DNA of 64,000 nucleotides from Acestrorhynchus altus (Eukaryota; Chordata; Actinopteri; Characiformes; Acestrorhynchidae), in the NCBI GenBank assembly GCA_034509495.1, contig CM067522.1, positions 3,839,256 through 3,903,255 of the forward strand, given 5' to 3'. Below the pieces are notes generated by a model. The model worked only from the letters and a program-made list of their open reading frames with translations. It was not told where the DNA came from and searched no databases. Below, in pieces: positions 46,400 to 57,787 of this stretch (the first letter of the stretch is position 1; the number at the start of each line of letters is the position of its first letter). Made by a program: the position numbers and the translations under genes.

Positions 46400-47005
46400 T
46401 GTTGAAAGGGACCAGTTTTAGGCTTCCATCTCATACAGTGTCTGTAAGACTCTCACAGTTGGCTCGTATATCACACTCTCGAACCCTTAAACCAATCTGA
46501 CCACTGAAAAAGTTTCCTACAGACACCAAAACAGATTGCACAGACTAAACACACTCTGGACAAGCAAGAAGGCCTGAAGGCCTCTGCAGCCCCTTTAGAG
46601 GCAGACAAACCTGAACCTTAAATGAAGAACTTAAAACTTGTACAGTATTACTTGGAGTTTACTTTTTGGAATTCTGTATTTACTTTTTGCTACTACTCTC
46701 AATTAACCCTTTTAAACCAATTTTGTTTGATGTTTTCTTAGTTTGGCATACTTTTATTCACTTTTATTAACATTTAGAAGTATATTGTCATAGTCAAGGG
46801 ATCCTAATCTACTCAAATTTGTTTTTAACTCACATATAAAAAAAATAAGAGTTTCATTATTAATAATATTTGTATGAATTTGACCATGTTTTAGTCCTTA
46901 TAAAGAATTAAACCACTTTAAATCTCATACTATTGATCATCCAGAATGTTATCAACCTGAAAATGAAAGAATATGGATGACTTGTCTGTAACACAGACAA
47001 TGATG

Positions 47006-47047
<42 letters not shown>

Positions 47048-47730
47048 TGATAATCAGAATAATTTATTTAAAAAATATGTATCAGTTAATCCAATTAGTC
47101 CTTTTCAGGATTGTTCTTCTGAAATATTAGCCCTGTTTGAACAAAGAAAGAGAGAAAACACTCCCTTTCTTCCCTATTTTCCTCTATAACCCACATCTGG
47201 ATCAGTGATGTCATTAGCAAACAGAGCAGTAAACATGCACTGGAAGTCTTCTTCTTTGGCACTTAAACTGGGATTTAATTCAGTTGGAAGCTTTAGCTGA
47301 ACTGGATTACTGGAGTACTGATTCATAACACAATGATGAGACGATGGATGGAGAGGGTAAGTGTTGTATTTAGTTATGTGTATGACGTCTGATTATTCTT
47401 TTCCTGACATATGAAGCCTAGAATATATAACGTAACTGCCCGTAAAGTGTAGATCTTGGCTTGTATGTTTTACACAGACAATACACACATATACTACACT
47501 ATACACAGTATACACAGATTACATTGTGCAAATAGAGCACACCGTGGCAATCATGGCAAAAAACAGGCTTCCTTCTAATATAATTGGGTCTGATTGCCCA
47601 AACAAGATCACATCACAAGGCTCGTAAGACTGAATTCTCCAAACTGTGCATACATCATTCTGTCTAACTCTGCCATTTTGATTGTCATCAAATGAGACAA
47701 GACTGGGGGTCACTGCTCTGTTTGACATGG
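46400..47730. other. Kinesin intron, with (AAT)n at 47009-47047
   Basis: Unique AT-rich sequence apart from a trinucleotide AAT run. No additional exon is seen. Confidence 0.5.
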
Positions 47731-47733
47731 TAC

Positions 47734-47826
47734 CTTCTCTCTTTCCCAGTTGGCCGAGTCCTGCCTGTTGCCCTCCCGAAGAGCCCTCTGCTCCTCCCGC
47801 AGCTTCTCATTCACGGCCTGCAGACT
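47734..47826 (-). CDS. Kinesin coiled-coil exon 3
   Basis: A 93-nt phase 0-0 exon with ACTCAG acceptor and GTACCA donor. It reads SLQAVNEKLREEQRALREG then NRQDSANWEREK, a typical coiled-coil composition. Confidence 0.68.
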
Positions 47827-48087
47827 CTGAGTTCAACCACAGGAAAAGAGGAACATTCAAACAGGGAGAAGCAGAGAGAACCAAATGTTACACACTTAGC
47901 TGACCCAGCTTTTCAGTCCATTGTGCAGCTTTTATAATCACCATAGAAAAGCTTTGCCAATAGAACATACTATGGAACCTAAGGACACTTTGACCAGCCC
48001 CCAGCACTGGGCTGTAGAGCAGTCTGACTGCTCAGGCCATGCAAAATAAATGATTTGTTGAAAAAATTGTTACGTTTTCGAACTCAC

Positions 48088-48210
48088 CTTTATCTTCTCC
48101 TCCCACAAAGCATTTCTTCTGACTACCTTCTCCTGGTAGATCCCCAGGACCCTCTTCAGCATGTTCAGCTTATTCTGGTAATGGCGTCTGATTGTGAGCA
48201 CTGTCCTTTC
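48088..48210 (-). CDS. Kinesin coiled-coil exon 2
   Basis: A 123-nt phase 0-0 exon ending at GTGAGT. It reads ERTVLTIRRHYQNKLNMLKR then VLGIYQEKVVRRNALWEEKIK, a charged amphipathic helix. Confidence 0.68.
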
Positions 48211-48264
48211 CTACTTGGACACAGACAGACATGCTACAGCCATGTGTTTATAGACCTCATCTAT

Positions 48265-48900
48265 ATTCAGCGAGCACTTCATTAGGAACACCCGTACACC
48301 TACAGTACTAATTCAGTGATTTAATCAGCCAATCATGTGGCAGCACTGCTGGGCATTTCATATTGTGAAGATACAGGTCAGCATTTCTACTCTCATACAA
48401 TGATCAACCATAACATTTTGACCCCTTCCTTGTTTCTTCTCTTACTGTTCATAACATCAGCTCCTCTGTCCATACAGGAGCACTTTGTAGTTCTATAATT
48501 ACAGACTGTAGTTCATCTGTTTCTCTGCAGACTGTGGGGGTCCTGAACATTGTGGGGTCCTGAACATTGAAGATCAAAGTAAAATAACACAGTTTTGCGT
48601 GCCAGTCCATATCTGAGCATACAGACTGAGGAGTTTGGTGTCTTCTCCCTACATCTGCTTCGGTTTCCTCATATCTCCTAAAAAGCATTGTAGGGGAATT
48701 GGTCAAGATAAATTGCCCCTAGGTGTGAGTGTATGTGTGCAGTACCCTGTGATGGATTGGCACCCTGTCCAGGGTGTATTCCTGCCCTATGCCCAATGAT
48801 TCCAGGTAGGCTCTCCAGAAGAAACCCATACAGATACAAGGAGAATATGGCAACTACATCCAGACAGTACTGGGAGGGGAATGTGCTAAACACCAGACCA
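48265..48900. mobile_element. Two MITE fragments in kinesin intron
   Basis: CATTAGGAACACCCGTACAC with CCAATCATGTGGCAGCA (48280-48400) is one common fish element end. ATGATCAACCATAACATTTT at 48400 starts a truncated copy of the 30.84 kb family. The remainder to 48900 is repeat-like and unassigned. Confidence 0.55.
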
Positions 48901-49226
48901 CTGTAACCAGAGATTAGAATCAGAACGTGGAGTCAATATCATGAATCTATGGACCCAACCTGTGTCAACTGTCCAATTTACAATTGAAGAAAGCAGTTAC
49001 AGAAGACCGAAAATAGGTATGACAACATACTTGGCAGTGATTTTCTGGGGCTGTTGTTCTGGAGAACTTGATCTATCACTAGTGCTAGGAGTAGCATTAT
49101 AGACATGAGCACAGTAGGACTCTAATATTTATTCGTACTTATATACTGGTACTTAATGCTTACTCTGGTGGTTTCTTCTTGTCCTGATTGCTCATTGAAT
49201 CATCATTATTGCGGTTCCACTGGTAC

Positions 49227-49319
49227 CTGATTCTCCTGCGATGCAATGAGAAAGTTTTCCTCCAGCTCCTGGACCATCTCGAGGTGCCGGTCCTTCATAG
49301 CCATCATGTCATCAGCAAT
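49227..49319 (-). CDS. Kinesin coiled-coil exon 1
   Basis: A 93-nt phase 0-0 exon with TACCAG acceptor and GTACCA donor. It reads IADDMMAMKDRHLEMVQELE then ENFLIASQENQ, with heptad-like hydrophobic spacing. Confidence 0.65.
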
Positions 49320-49875
49320 CTGGTACAAGGACAGACACTTCATAGTGACCACATCATAGAGCTATATGATAACTGGCTTTGAAAATGTCTGGGTGGATTT
49401 TTACTTTATGAACCTGGATTTACCACTTTTCCTTTGCTCACTTTTAACTGGTTATTCTCTGAACAAATTGCTATTGTTCTCCCTCAGATGAAGAGCTGCC
49501 TCCAGAACCATTTTGAGTAGTAACCAATTAACCAATTCAAATATCCAGTAAGCAAAGCTTTGGTTCATCTGCTTCTCAGAGCTTTATACGAGGATGCATT
49601 GCATGAAATGCATTGCACTTGTTCTGCCTCCAAGGTAGAGCTGCCTCCAGAACTATTTGGAATAATGATTTTGCACGAGCTTTGTTGACAAACGTTTTTC
49701 TAAATTATGGACAGTTTTCAAACACCTGAGGCATTGCCTCTTTAAACAGGTTTTAACAGCTTCATTGCACCCTACTGATGATTTATATTCATATTATTGG
49801 AAATGCTGATCCCAGGCATTTTAACAGTACTGCAAACATGTGGCCTGAAGGAGCTTAATATACTTCTTTATAGTA

Positions 49876-50181
49876 CATGGGTGTCAAACTCTGGCCCGCG
49901 GGCCAAATTTGGCCCGTAGTGGAAATATATTTGGCCTGCGAGGCAAAACCAAATGACTACTAGAGCTGGCCTGCTGGTATTATACAGCGCATTCACCGCT
50001 AATACTAAAAATCCCATAATGCCCTGCCGTTGTTTTTTTGTGCGTAAATCAGGACAGGACCCAGAAATGCCCTCTCCTCTATGACAGTCGTCATAGCAAC
50101 GTTGATTTGTTCAATGTTGGCCCGCGACTTTGTTCAAGTTTTAAATTTTGGCCCACTGTATATTTGAGTTTGGCACCCCTG
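49876..50181. mobile_element. hAT-like MITE, 306 bp, with 8-bp target duplication
   Basis: The ends are CATGGGTGTCAAACTC and, inverted, CAGGGGTGCCAAACTC. The flanks TTATAGTA and CTATAGTA match at seven of eight. The subterminal GGCCCGCGGGCC is palindromic. No coding sequence. Confidence 0.85.
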
Positions 50182-50639
50182 CTATAGTAGAACCAGAAGT
50201 AACGTCTACTGCTGATAGGAAGTTCTGTCAGTTAAGACCTGGAACAAGTCGAAGCCTTAGCTGATCACCCGCCAACCCAGCCATCTGCACTGACCAGCAG
50301 TTTGTTTACCCCAGCAAAGCACATCATCACACAGGCAGGAGGAGGAGTGACCTTCATGTGACTACAGAAGACAGAGCTTGAGGGAATCCCTACAATGAGA
50401 CCTGTGTTCACCATCATAGTACTGCCATTACTGAGTAAAGCCTAGTGAATGTTAGGAAAGGCCATCAATGGTCTGAATACACCAGCTCCAGAGCTATAAA
50501 CCTACTGTATATGCAAGTGTGCAAGTATATTCATTTTAACACACGTTTCAGCGGGAGAGTGTATGAGTTTGTGAATTGGTTAGCTCACTTATTGGATGGT
50601 TCATTGTAGATGTCTTCTACTCACTTATCTTACCTTGTA

Positions 50640-51790
50640 TGTTCAAGTCTCTATGGAATTGAACCCTATTCCTAATCCTAACCCTAACCTTTACCTAAAA
50701 CATAAGTCTAAACCCTAACCCCAAACTTAACCTTGAAATAATCCTAAAACCAACCTATAAATAACATAAACCATACATTTAATCCAAAGCCTAACCAGAA
50801 CCGTAACCTTGAATCAACACTAAATCCCAACCCTAACCTTAACCAAAACCTTCAATCTAATCCTAACTGTAACCTTCTATTAATCCTATAACCTAATCCT
50901 TACATAAACCTTAAATCTAACCCTAACCTCAATCAAAACCTTAAATCTAACCTCAACCCTAAACCTACCCTTTGAATTAAACCTAACCATAAAATCTAAA
51001 CTAAACCTAAACATAAACCTTAAATCTAACCTTGTATTAACCCTTAAATCTAATCCTAACTGTAACCTTCTATTAATCCTATAACCTAATCCTTACATAA
51101 ACCTTAAATCTAACCTTGTATTAACCCTTGAATCTAATCCTAACTGTAACCTTCTATTAATTCTATAACCTAATCCTTACATAAACCTTAAATCTAATCA
51201 TAATCTTGAACCTAATCCTAACCTTAACCAACACCTTAAATCTAATCCTAACCTTAACCTTGTATTAACCATAAAATATGACCCTTACATAAACCTTACA
51301 TCTAATCACCTATAGCCTAAGCCTAACCTTAACCTAAACCTAAATCTACCCCTAACTCTAAACCTACCCTTTGAATTAAACCTAACCCTAAAACCTAAAA
51401 TAAACATAAACATAAACCTTAATTCTAACCTTGCATTAACCCTAAAACCTAATCCTAACAGAAGCCTTAAATCTAATCATAAGCCTAACCTTAACCTAAA
51501 CCTTATATCTAACCCTAAGCCTAAACTTAACCTTGAATTAACCCTAATCCTAACCTTCATCTAAATCTTAAATCTAATCCTAAATCTAAAATTAACCTTG
51601 ACTTAACCCTTACCCTAAAACCTAAACCTAAACATACACCTTAAATCTAACCCCAACCCTAAACCTTAAATCAAACCTTCATCTAAATCTTAAATCTAAC
51701 CCTAACCTTCATCTAAATCTTAATCTAAAATTAAACCTACCAATAAGGGGATTATGTTAAGATTAGGGTCAGGGTTAGTTATAGGGTTAC
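50640..51790. repeat. Degenerate telomere-like (CCCTAA-type) array
   Basis: CCCTAACC, CCTTAAAC and TCTAACCC words run for 1.1 kb. A higher-order unit of about 80-90 bp (AATCTAATCCTAACTGTAAC, then TTCTATTAATCC, then TTACATAAACCTTAAATCTA) appears three times near 50.86, 51.04 and 51.13 kb. At about 51750-51790 the strand switches to TTAGGGTCAGGGTTAG. Confidence 0.85.
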
Positions 51791-52040
51791 ATCTAATAAA
51801 GATTCATTGACATTGAACCAAGAGTTCATTTGTAACAAACATTTTCTGTATTAATAGCTGAGCATCTATGAGGAATCTGCAGTGACTAGAACCTGCCAAC
51901 GGGTCCAAACTTTACACTAAACTTTATTTGAGATTAACTCCGTCTGCAGTCTCTGTCCGTTCTGTGCACTTATTGAAAATAGGGCCTTTAATAGACCTGT
52001 TTTAAAGGATTTCATGATAGAGAAGGAAAGGATTTCATAC

Positions 52041-52150
52041 TTGGGTTATACAGAGTTTGGCAGAATCATAAGGGATGAAAATCTTCACATCCACAGGTTC
52101 CTCGTTCTCTTGATCTCTCACTGTAGAGTTAACGGAGGCTATTTGGGATC
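52041..52150 (-). CDS. Kinesin tail exon (VDVKIFIPYDSAKLCIT)
   Basis: The exon runs from a CCCCAG acceptor to a GTATGA donor, phase 1 in and 0 out. It reads SQIASVNSTVRDQENEEP then VDVKIFIPYDSAKLCITQ. It joins the following coiled-coil exon in phase 0. Confidence 0.55.
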
Positions 52151-52253
52151 CTGGGGATTAAATCATAAGAGTGATTCAGGAAAACACACAGATGTGGCCT
52201 TTATATGAGCTCACGCTTCAGGAAATGAATGAAGCTTTCCTGTGCTGTGGTAC

Positions 52254-52370
52254 CTTGGGCTGCAGTGTGGTTTGGGTGACCACGGCGGTCCGAGTCAATC
52301 CAGCGCTTGAAGTTATTCCATTTCAGCCTTCCCTTCTTCAGCCATGAAGTACCCGTGTGTTTCCAGAGCC
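52254..52370 (-). CDS. Kinesin tail exon (Trp-rich basic)
   Basis: A 117-nt exon with GTACCA donor and GTGAAG acceptor, phase 1 in and 1 out. It reads LWKHTGTSWLKKGRLKWNNF then KRWIDSDRRGHPNH. I recognise no named domain. Phase agreement on both sides is the main support. Confidence 0.55.
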
Positions 52371-52479
52371 CTTCACATGTCAAACAGGCATAAGACAAAT
52401 TTTTATATATATATATATATATATATTGTGATATATTGAAAATAGTGAAACATATTTTATACTCAGTCAAGTAAAGTCA

Positions 52480-53065
52480 CATTTGAACAAACTCCTCTGA
52501 TCATTCAGGGGCAATTTGTGGTTCTATAATTCCAGACTGTAGTTCATCTGTTTCTCTGCGGACTTTATTCTCCTCCTTCCACTCTGATCTTCAGTGCAGC
52601 AATTATGAGGTTGGTGGGTCATTACCAGCACTGCAGTAACACTGGATTAGATACAGCAGTGCTGCTGGAGTGTTTAAACCCCTCAGTGTCTCTGCTGGAC
52701 TGAGAACAATCCACCAACCAGAAATATCCCTCCAAAAGTGTCCTCTAGGCAGCGTCCTGTGAGCACTGACGAAGGACGAGAGGACGACCAACACAAACTG
52801 TGCAGAAACAGATGAGCTTCTCTCTCTGACTTTACATCTACAAGGTGGAGACACTCGGTAGGAGTGTCTAATAGAGTGGACAGTGAGTGGACACAGTGTT
52901 TAAACACTCCAGCAGCACTGCTGTGTCTGATCCACTCATAACAGCACAACACACACTAACGCACCACCACCGTGTCAGTGTCCACTGCAGTGCTGTGAAT
53001 GACCCCCCACCCACATAATAGCTGCTTTCAGGTGGTCCTGTGGTGTCCAGAACAGGGTGAATGGA
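52480..53065. mobile_element. Copy of the 30.84 kb MITE family, reversed internally
   Basis: Contains GAGTGTTTAAACCCCTCAGT, AAACTGTGCAGAAACAGATG, GTAGGAGTGTCTAATAGAGT and CACTCCAGCAGCACTGCTGT, a large fairly complete but rearranged copy in a kinesin intron. Confidence 0.72.
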
Positions 53066-53214
53066 GGTTAATGAGGAGTTAACAGATGGAGTTTATTAAA
53101 ATGTGGTTCAGGAACAAGGAGGTGTTTAATGATGTGACATGACGATGTATATTAGAGACATGAGAATGTTGTTGCTTTAGTTCGTTGGAACTGGAAATTA
53201 TCACACTCAACTGA

Positions 53215-53500
53215 GAGGGAATTGGTTGCCCAACTACAACCGAAGAACCAACAAGGAACAGACCTAGCATGAACTGGAAGCTGCTAGAACACCAGTGTCA
53301 TGGTCATCCTAGTTTTAGTCCCCATGGACTAAGAGGCTGCCTTTCAAGAATGAAGCCTCTGGTCCAAAATAAAATTTGCAGCTGAACCACATGAGCAAAA
53401 TGTGAGTTGTTTGGCTGCAGGAAAACTGTACCAACTGTTAAACATGGTGACGGTATCATCCTGTACTGGAGCTGTTTTGCTGCCAGTGGAACTAATAGGT
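53215..53500 (+). mobile_element. Tc1-like transposase fragment
   Basis: TVKHGDGIILYWSCFAASGT corresponds to the KHGGGSVMVWGCFSASG block of Tc1 transposases. The upstream bases encode ELFGCRKT in the same frame. Frames are broken further upstream. Confidence 0.6.
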
Positions 53501-53663
53501 TGCCTCTCCTTGTGCTGTTCACTGCAGTTTTTGTTGTTGCTGTTTTAACCTCCTCTTTTCGAACTGCCACTAACATTTCTACCCTTGCTGGGCAGCCAGT
53601 GTGCAGTGTGCTCAGAGGAACCATCTACTCCTCTACTCCAGAGTACCAGAAAAAAACACAAAA

Positions 53664-53671
53664 TCTCTCTC

Positions 53672-53727
<56 letters not shown>
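53664..53727. repeat. (TC)n microsatellite
   Basis: About 32 TC repeats with one TATC interruption. Confidence 0.98.
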
Positions 53728-53729
<2 letters not shown>

Positions 53730-53733
<4 letters not shown>

Positions 53734-55460
53734 CATTAAACATCACTCAAATGGTTTCAGATACACACTCAGCACCTCGAGTGGTCGTTATGGTTTGTAA
53801 TTATGTCGCTGAATGTATGCATCATCAGATCTTTACAGACTGTAGAAGTTACTGCTGTAAATACTGTTCTGGATTCTCAGTATCAAAAAAAAAGGACAAT
53901 TTGATTTGATTGGTTTATTATAGATGTATGCATCATATTAACATAATTTTATACACATACCTTCAACAAATGTTTTATTTAAAAACAGACTCCAAACTTT
54001 ATGACATTAGTATATATACAGTTTATACACAAGTACCTTTAATTTAATGAAGTTATTATATATTAGAACCTATATTTAGCTCTTGTTTAGAGACAATAAA
54101 TACACAAAATATTTATCGCTAATTATTCCAGATAAACAGATTTAAATACACATTTACAAGAGTTTCAACATGTAAAACACTGCTTTGTACTGTATATATA
54201 TTACATTATTTTTAAAGATGCACTAACTGTTTAGTAAAGATTCCACATCATCTCATGAAACGCCTTGTTTAGTATCTGTGATTGGTTTGCAGTGTTTAGT
54301 TGTGAAGGAACGGTAACGGTAGCTTCGTTAGGTCCAGCAGCGCCCCTTGTGGCCCATGTTCTCTTTTTTCTTTCACCTGTGTCTTGACCTCATGCCGATA
54401 CTTTTGTCCCAGAGTGTCCCACTTATAACAAAGAAAAAGACAAAGAACAGGATACTAAAAAGTCTAAAGGAAGAGAATTGACACGGAAAATTGAATTAAC
54501 ATGATTGATGACTGTTTTGTTCAGAATGGGAGGCATTAGACAAACCAATTCCAGACCTGTACTGTCGGCGGTCTCATCTCACTAAATACACACTCAAACA
54601 TTTTCAGAAATCTGTGGGAAAGCTATGGACAATATTTTTGAAGAATACTCGGTCATATCTGACATAGATTGAATGTATTTAAACATTTAAGAAAAATGTG
54701 GAAAAGCTACTGAAACTGGCTGCTTTTTGTAAATCATAGGGTTTTATCAACTCCTCTGAACTAAAGGAGCACAAGTCCGATATCAAACTTATTTTGGCTG
54801 ACTGATGGCTCTTGGATTAATTCATGAGTCACGTTCATTAGATTTTCACTGATCTATTCTTTTTAAGGTCTCGTTATATTTATGGTGTTGAATTTCATCT
54901 TAATAAATTTAATTGTTTTGAACTTAAAGTTATTATTTCAGTGACTGTAGAAAACATGGACACTGTGTTTCTGTTATATATATTCTATAGATATGAAAAT
55001 CATCAATCACTTAATCCTGCTTTCTTACAAAATAGCAAATGAGCAAATATTAGCCGAAGGAAAGATTAGAGAATACATTTTGTGAAAATAAAAAAAATTG
55101 CATACATTTTAGAGAATAAACATGGGGATGAAACATGGGGATGGGTGGGTGGTACACATCATACTGCAACCAGCCAGCAGAGGTGCTAGACCTGTGGTAG
55201 CTTTCACGGTACTTTGAGTGATGTGCTGTCCGTGTTTTCTACAGTCACTGGTTTAGTTGGCTTGTTAGAAATAGTCAAAATACTTCAGTGTCTTTGTTAT
55301 AATTAAGCAAATTTTTGGATTTCGATGTATGATATTCATACGACATTTAGGCAGTTAGGTTTATGATGATGGTGTGACTGTTATGAAGGTTAATCTGTCG
55401 TGTGGAATATGGACTGCTATACTCCATGCTCGCTGTCAGGTGCCAAAAGTGTACAGTGGG
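53730..55460. other. Kinesin intron, AT-rich, no exon seen
   Basis: About 1.7 kb of AT-rich unique sequence with scattered repeat words. I find no splice-bounded open segment fitting the kinesin. Confidence 0.5.
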
Positions 55461-55467
55461 AATATAC

Positions 55468-55659
55468 CTGAATCAGCTTCCTGGTCCAGGTGTGTGTTGT
55501 GGACATTGCAGGGTCGGTGGTGCTGCACCTCCTCCCGCAGGTCCGGTATGCTCCCAGGCAGTTCCTCCCGTACACGCACTGCTGGCTGGGCTCGGACTGT
55601 TCTGGAGGACCCTGCAGGTCCCCCATCATCATACTGCACATTAGTGGTCTCCCAGGCAC
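55468..55659 (-). CDS. Kinesin N-terminal exon (192 nt)
   Basis: It runs from a CTGCAG acceptor to a GTATAT donor, phase 1 in and 1 out. It reads AWETTNVQYDDGGPAG, then a charged stretch ending THLDQEADSG. Two other frames are also open over part of it, but only this one joins both neighbours without a stop. Confidence 0.55.
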
Positions 55660-56549
55660 CTGCAGAGAAGCATCACAGCATGATTTCCAACCTACAAACC
55701 TTAAACACGACCTCATTACCTCATACACTGGTAACAGATGAACACGTTTTTGGACCAGGAACTTTTATTAATTTTCCATAAATTTTATAGTTTTGCAGTC
55801 TATTAATGTTCAAAAGTCTATTAATATGCACTGCCGTCTCTGTCAGCAGTTTATTCCTAAAAGATGACTGGAAACAGCATCTTTAGCCAATGTCATGCAC
55901 GTTAATCCAGGAGCTTTCACATGTGAGCTTCGGAATTAGGTCCAGCATCGCAGTCTTTGCATGCAGGTTATGGGCCTCGTCCAACTCCACTGCAGCGTTA
56001 ATGCACTGGTTACGGGCCTCATCCAACATTAAGGCCCACACTGGCATCACGTCACCTGACTTGTCTTGAGATTTTTGTGACATTTACAGAGAAGCAGACA
56101 CTGTTTTTAAAACACTAACAATAGAACACACAACCAGCCACCAGCCTGTGTTGGTGATATTCATTTGTAGATCCACTGGTGTTGCACTTTAATAATGTTC
56201 TACACTGTAGAAACCTCAAACTGAACATGCTTCTTATAGGGAGACCAAACCAGAAAGTCCACCAAGCCAGAAAGTTCAGACTCTAAGATCAAATCTGATC
56301 TGCTTCATTGCCTCTGTTGGATGTGTTGAGTAAAGGTGCAGCCAAGCATATTTACCACTCCTACTACTGCATTGTGCTACACAGGATTAGTACAAGACAG
56401 GGAGGGAAATGGGGAGACGGACTCATAAACTGACTGGCACACAAAGATCCCACACACAGACAAACACACCCTGCCGGATGAACTGCAGGATGATGATGGT
56501 CTGCATCAATGCATACTCTTCTTCTTTCCTAATAACTGAAATCCTGAAT

Positions 56550-56552
<3 letters not shown>

Positions 56553-56627
<75 letters not shown>

Positions 56628-56632
56628 GTGTG
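56553..56632 (-). repeat. (CA)n on the sense strand just past a kinesin donor
   Basis: About 40 repeats, read GT on the + strand. It lies 18 bp downstream of the GTAAGT donor of the exon ending at 56650. Confidence 0.97.
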
Positions 56633-56649
56633 TTTATGTTAGCACTTAC

Positions 56650-56780
56650 GTTGCTTGGCAGCCGGAGCAACCATGTGATTTCGCAACTTCTTCCCCATGA
56701 AGTTGAGAGACAGAATTATTTCTGCTCCCGAGTTCTTCTGTACGTACATGACGGGGTCTGTTTGTCTGTCTGCCTCTGTT
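56650..56780 (-). CDS. Kinesin N-terminal exon (LNFMGKKLRNHMV)
   Basis: The exon reads TEADRQTDPVMYVQKNSG, then AEIILSLNFMGKKLRNHMVA and PAAKQ, and leaves one base at a GTAAGT donor. Two acceptors five bases apart are possible, at 56786 (phase 0) and 56781 (phase 2); the second fits the upstream candidate. A long CA repeat on the sense strand begins about 15 bases past the donor, a context in which hnRNP L-type regulation is known in other genes. Confidence 0.6.
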
Positions 56781-56879
56781 CTAGTCTGAGGACAGAAACA
56801 CAGTAAAACACGGTACAGTGTTACAAAACAGCAGAGACATAAAATAACAAATGAGGCCTGCATTAGAAACCGATTTGAT

Positions 56880-57645
56880 GTGTGGTTCACAGGGATTCAA
56901 CCAAACCTACTTTTTGGCTTTTTTCAGTGTCTACTGTTTCATTTTTCCATACAGTTTGCTGGTCCACTGCAGTATTCATTCATAGTCCCATCAGTTATAA
57001 CAAAGCTTCAAAGCAGCCGCAAACCATGATACTGCCACCCCCCTGCTTCACAGTTAGAAGAGGTTTAAAATGTTGGAATTCAATGTTTGGTTTTCAGCAA
57101 ATATAACACTTTTCCTTTCAAATTTGTGGCAAATGTCAGACATGAGGCAATATTCTTAGTGGAGACAAGTGGTTTTCTCTTCTGCTATCTTTGACGCTGT
57201 TCTTGTTCTTGGTTTCCCTGATGACTCATGAAACTTGACATGATGCAATGCAAGTCCTGGTTTTCTTTGTGACTTCCTGTAATATTATTCACCATGCCTT
57301 TAGAGTGGTTTGTACTGGACCGCCAGTCCTAGGGAGAGTAATAATGGTGCTGAATTCATTAGAAATAACTGTCCAGGAATTGCAAACAGCATTTCTCACT
57401 GTATACACATATTCATAAGTCTCTGTTGTCACTTTTTACTGGAAAATATTGCTAAAAGAAATCAATTGAATCCAAATCCATTAAATCTAACCATCCATGC
57501 ATCCATTTACCTATCAGTGTCTGTGTCTCTTCTTCTGGTTATCTATCCAATCTAGCTATCTATCTCTCTATATATCTCTTTGTCTATCCAACTGCTAGAC
57601 CAATCAATACATCTATCTGGACAGATGACTCCGAAGACAGCGTTC
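56880..57645. mobile_element. Decayed Tc1-like sequence in kinesin intron
   Basis: AACCATGATACTGCCACCCCC then CTGCTTCACAGTTAG is a common block in fish Tc1-related relics. The segment is otherwise degraded and ends in a TCTATC-rich patch. Confidence 0.45.
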
Positions 57646-57694
57646 TGTTACACTTCGCACTGAACTATAATGGAATAAAATAAAGCTGGTTTAC

Positions 57695-57787
57695 CCGTGT
57701 GCGGCTCTGGCAGCTGTGCCTGGCAGAAGCAGGAGAGAGGAACTGGAACGCTGCTTGTTTTTGCGAGGAACTGAATTCTCATCACTC
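57695..57787 (-). CDS. Probable N-terminal exon of the kinesin (basic, Ser-rich)
   Basis: This 93-nt segment is bounded by a TTTCAG acceptor and a GTAAAC donor. In phase 2 it reads SDENSVPRKNKQRSSSS then LLLPGTAARAAHG, a basic low-complexity tail typical of kinesin-14 N-termini. It joins in phase to the next exon only if that exon starts after the internal TAG acceptor at 56780. Another open frame exists, so confidence is moderate. Confidence 0.45.

Noticed and set aside
55883..56083. Minus-strand frame with LDEARNQCINAAVELDEAHN
   Set aside because: It lies inside a kinesin intron, contains an internal duplication and lacks fitting splice phases; it could be part of an unknown repeat.
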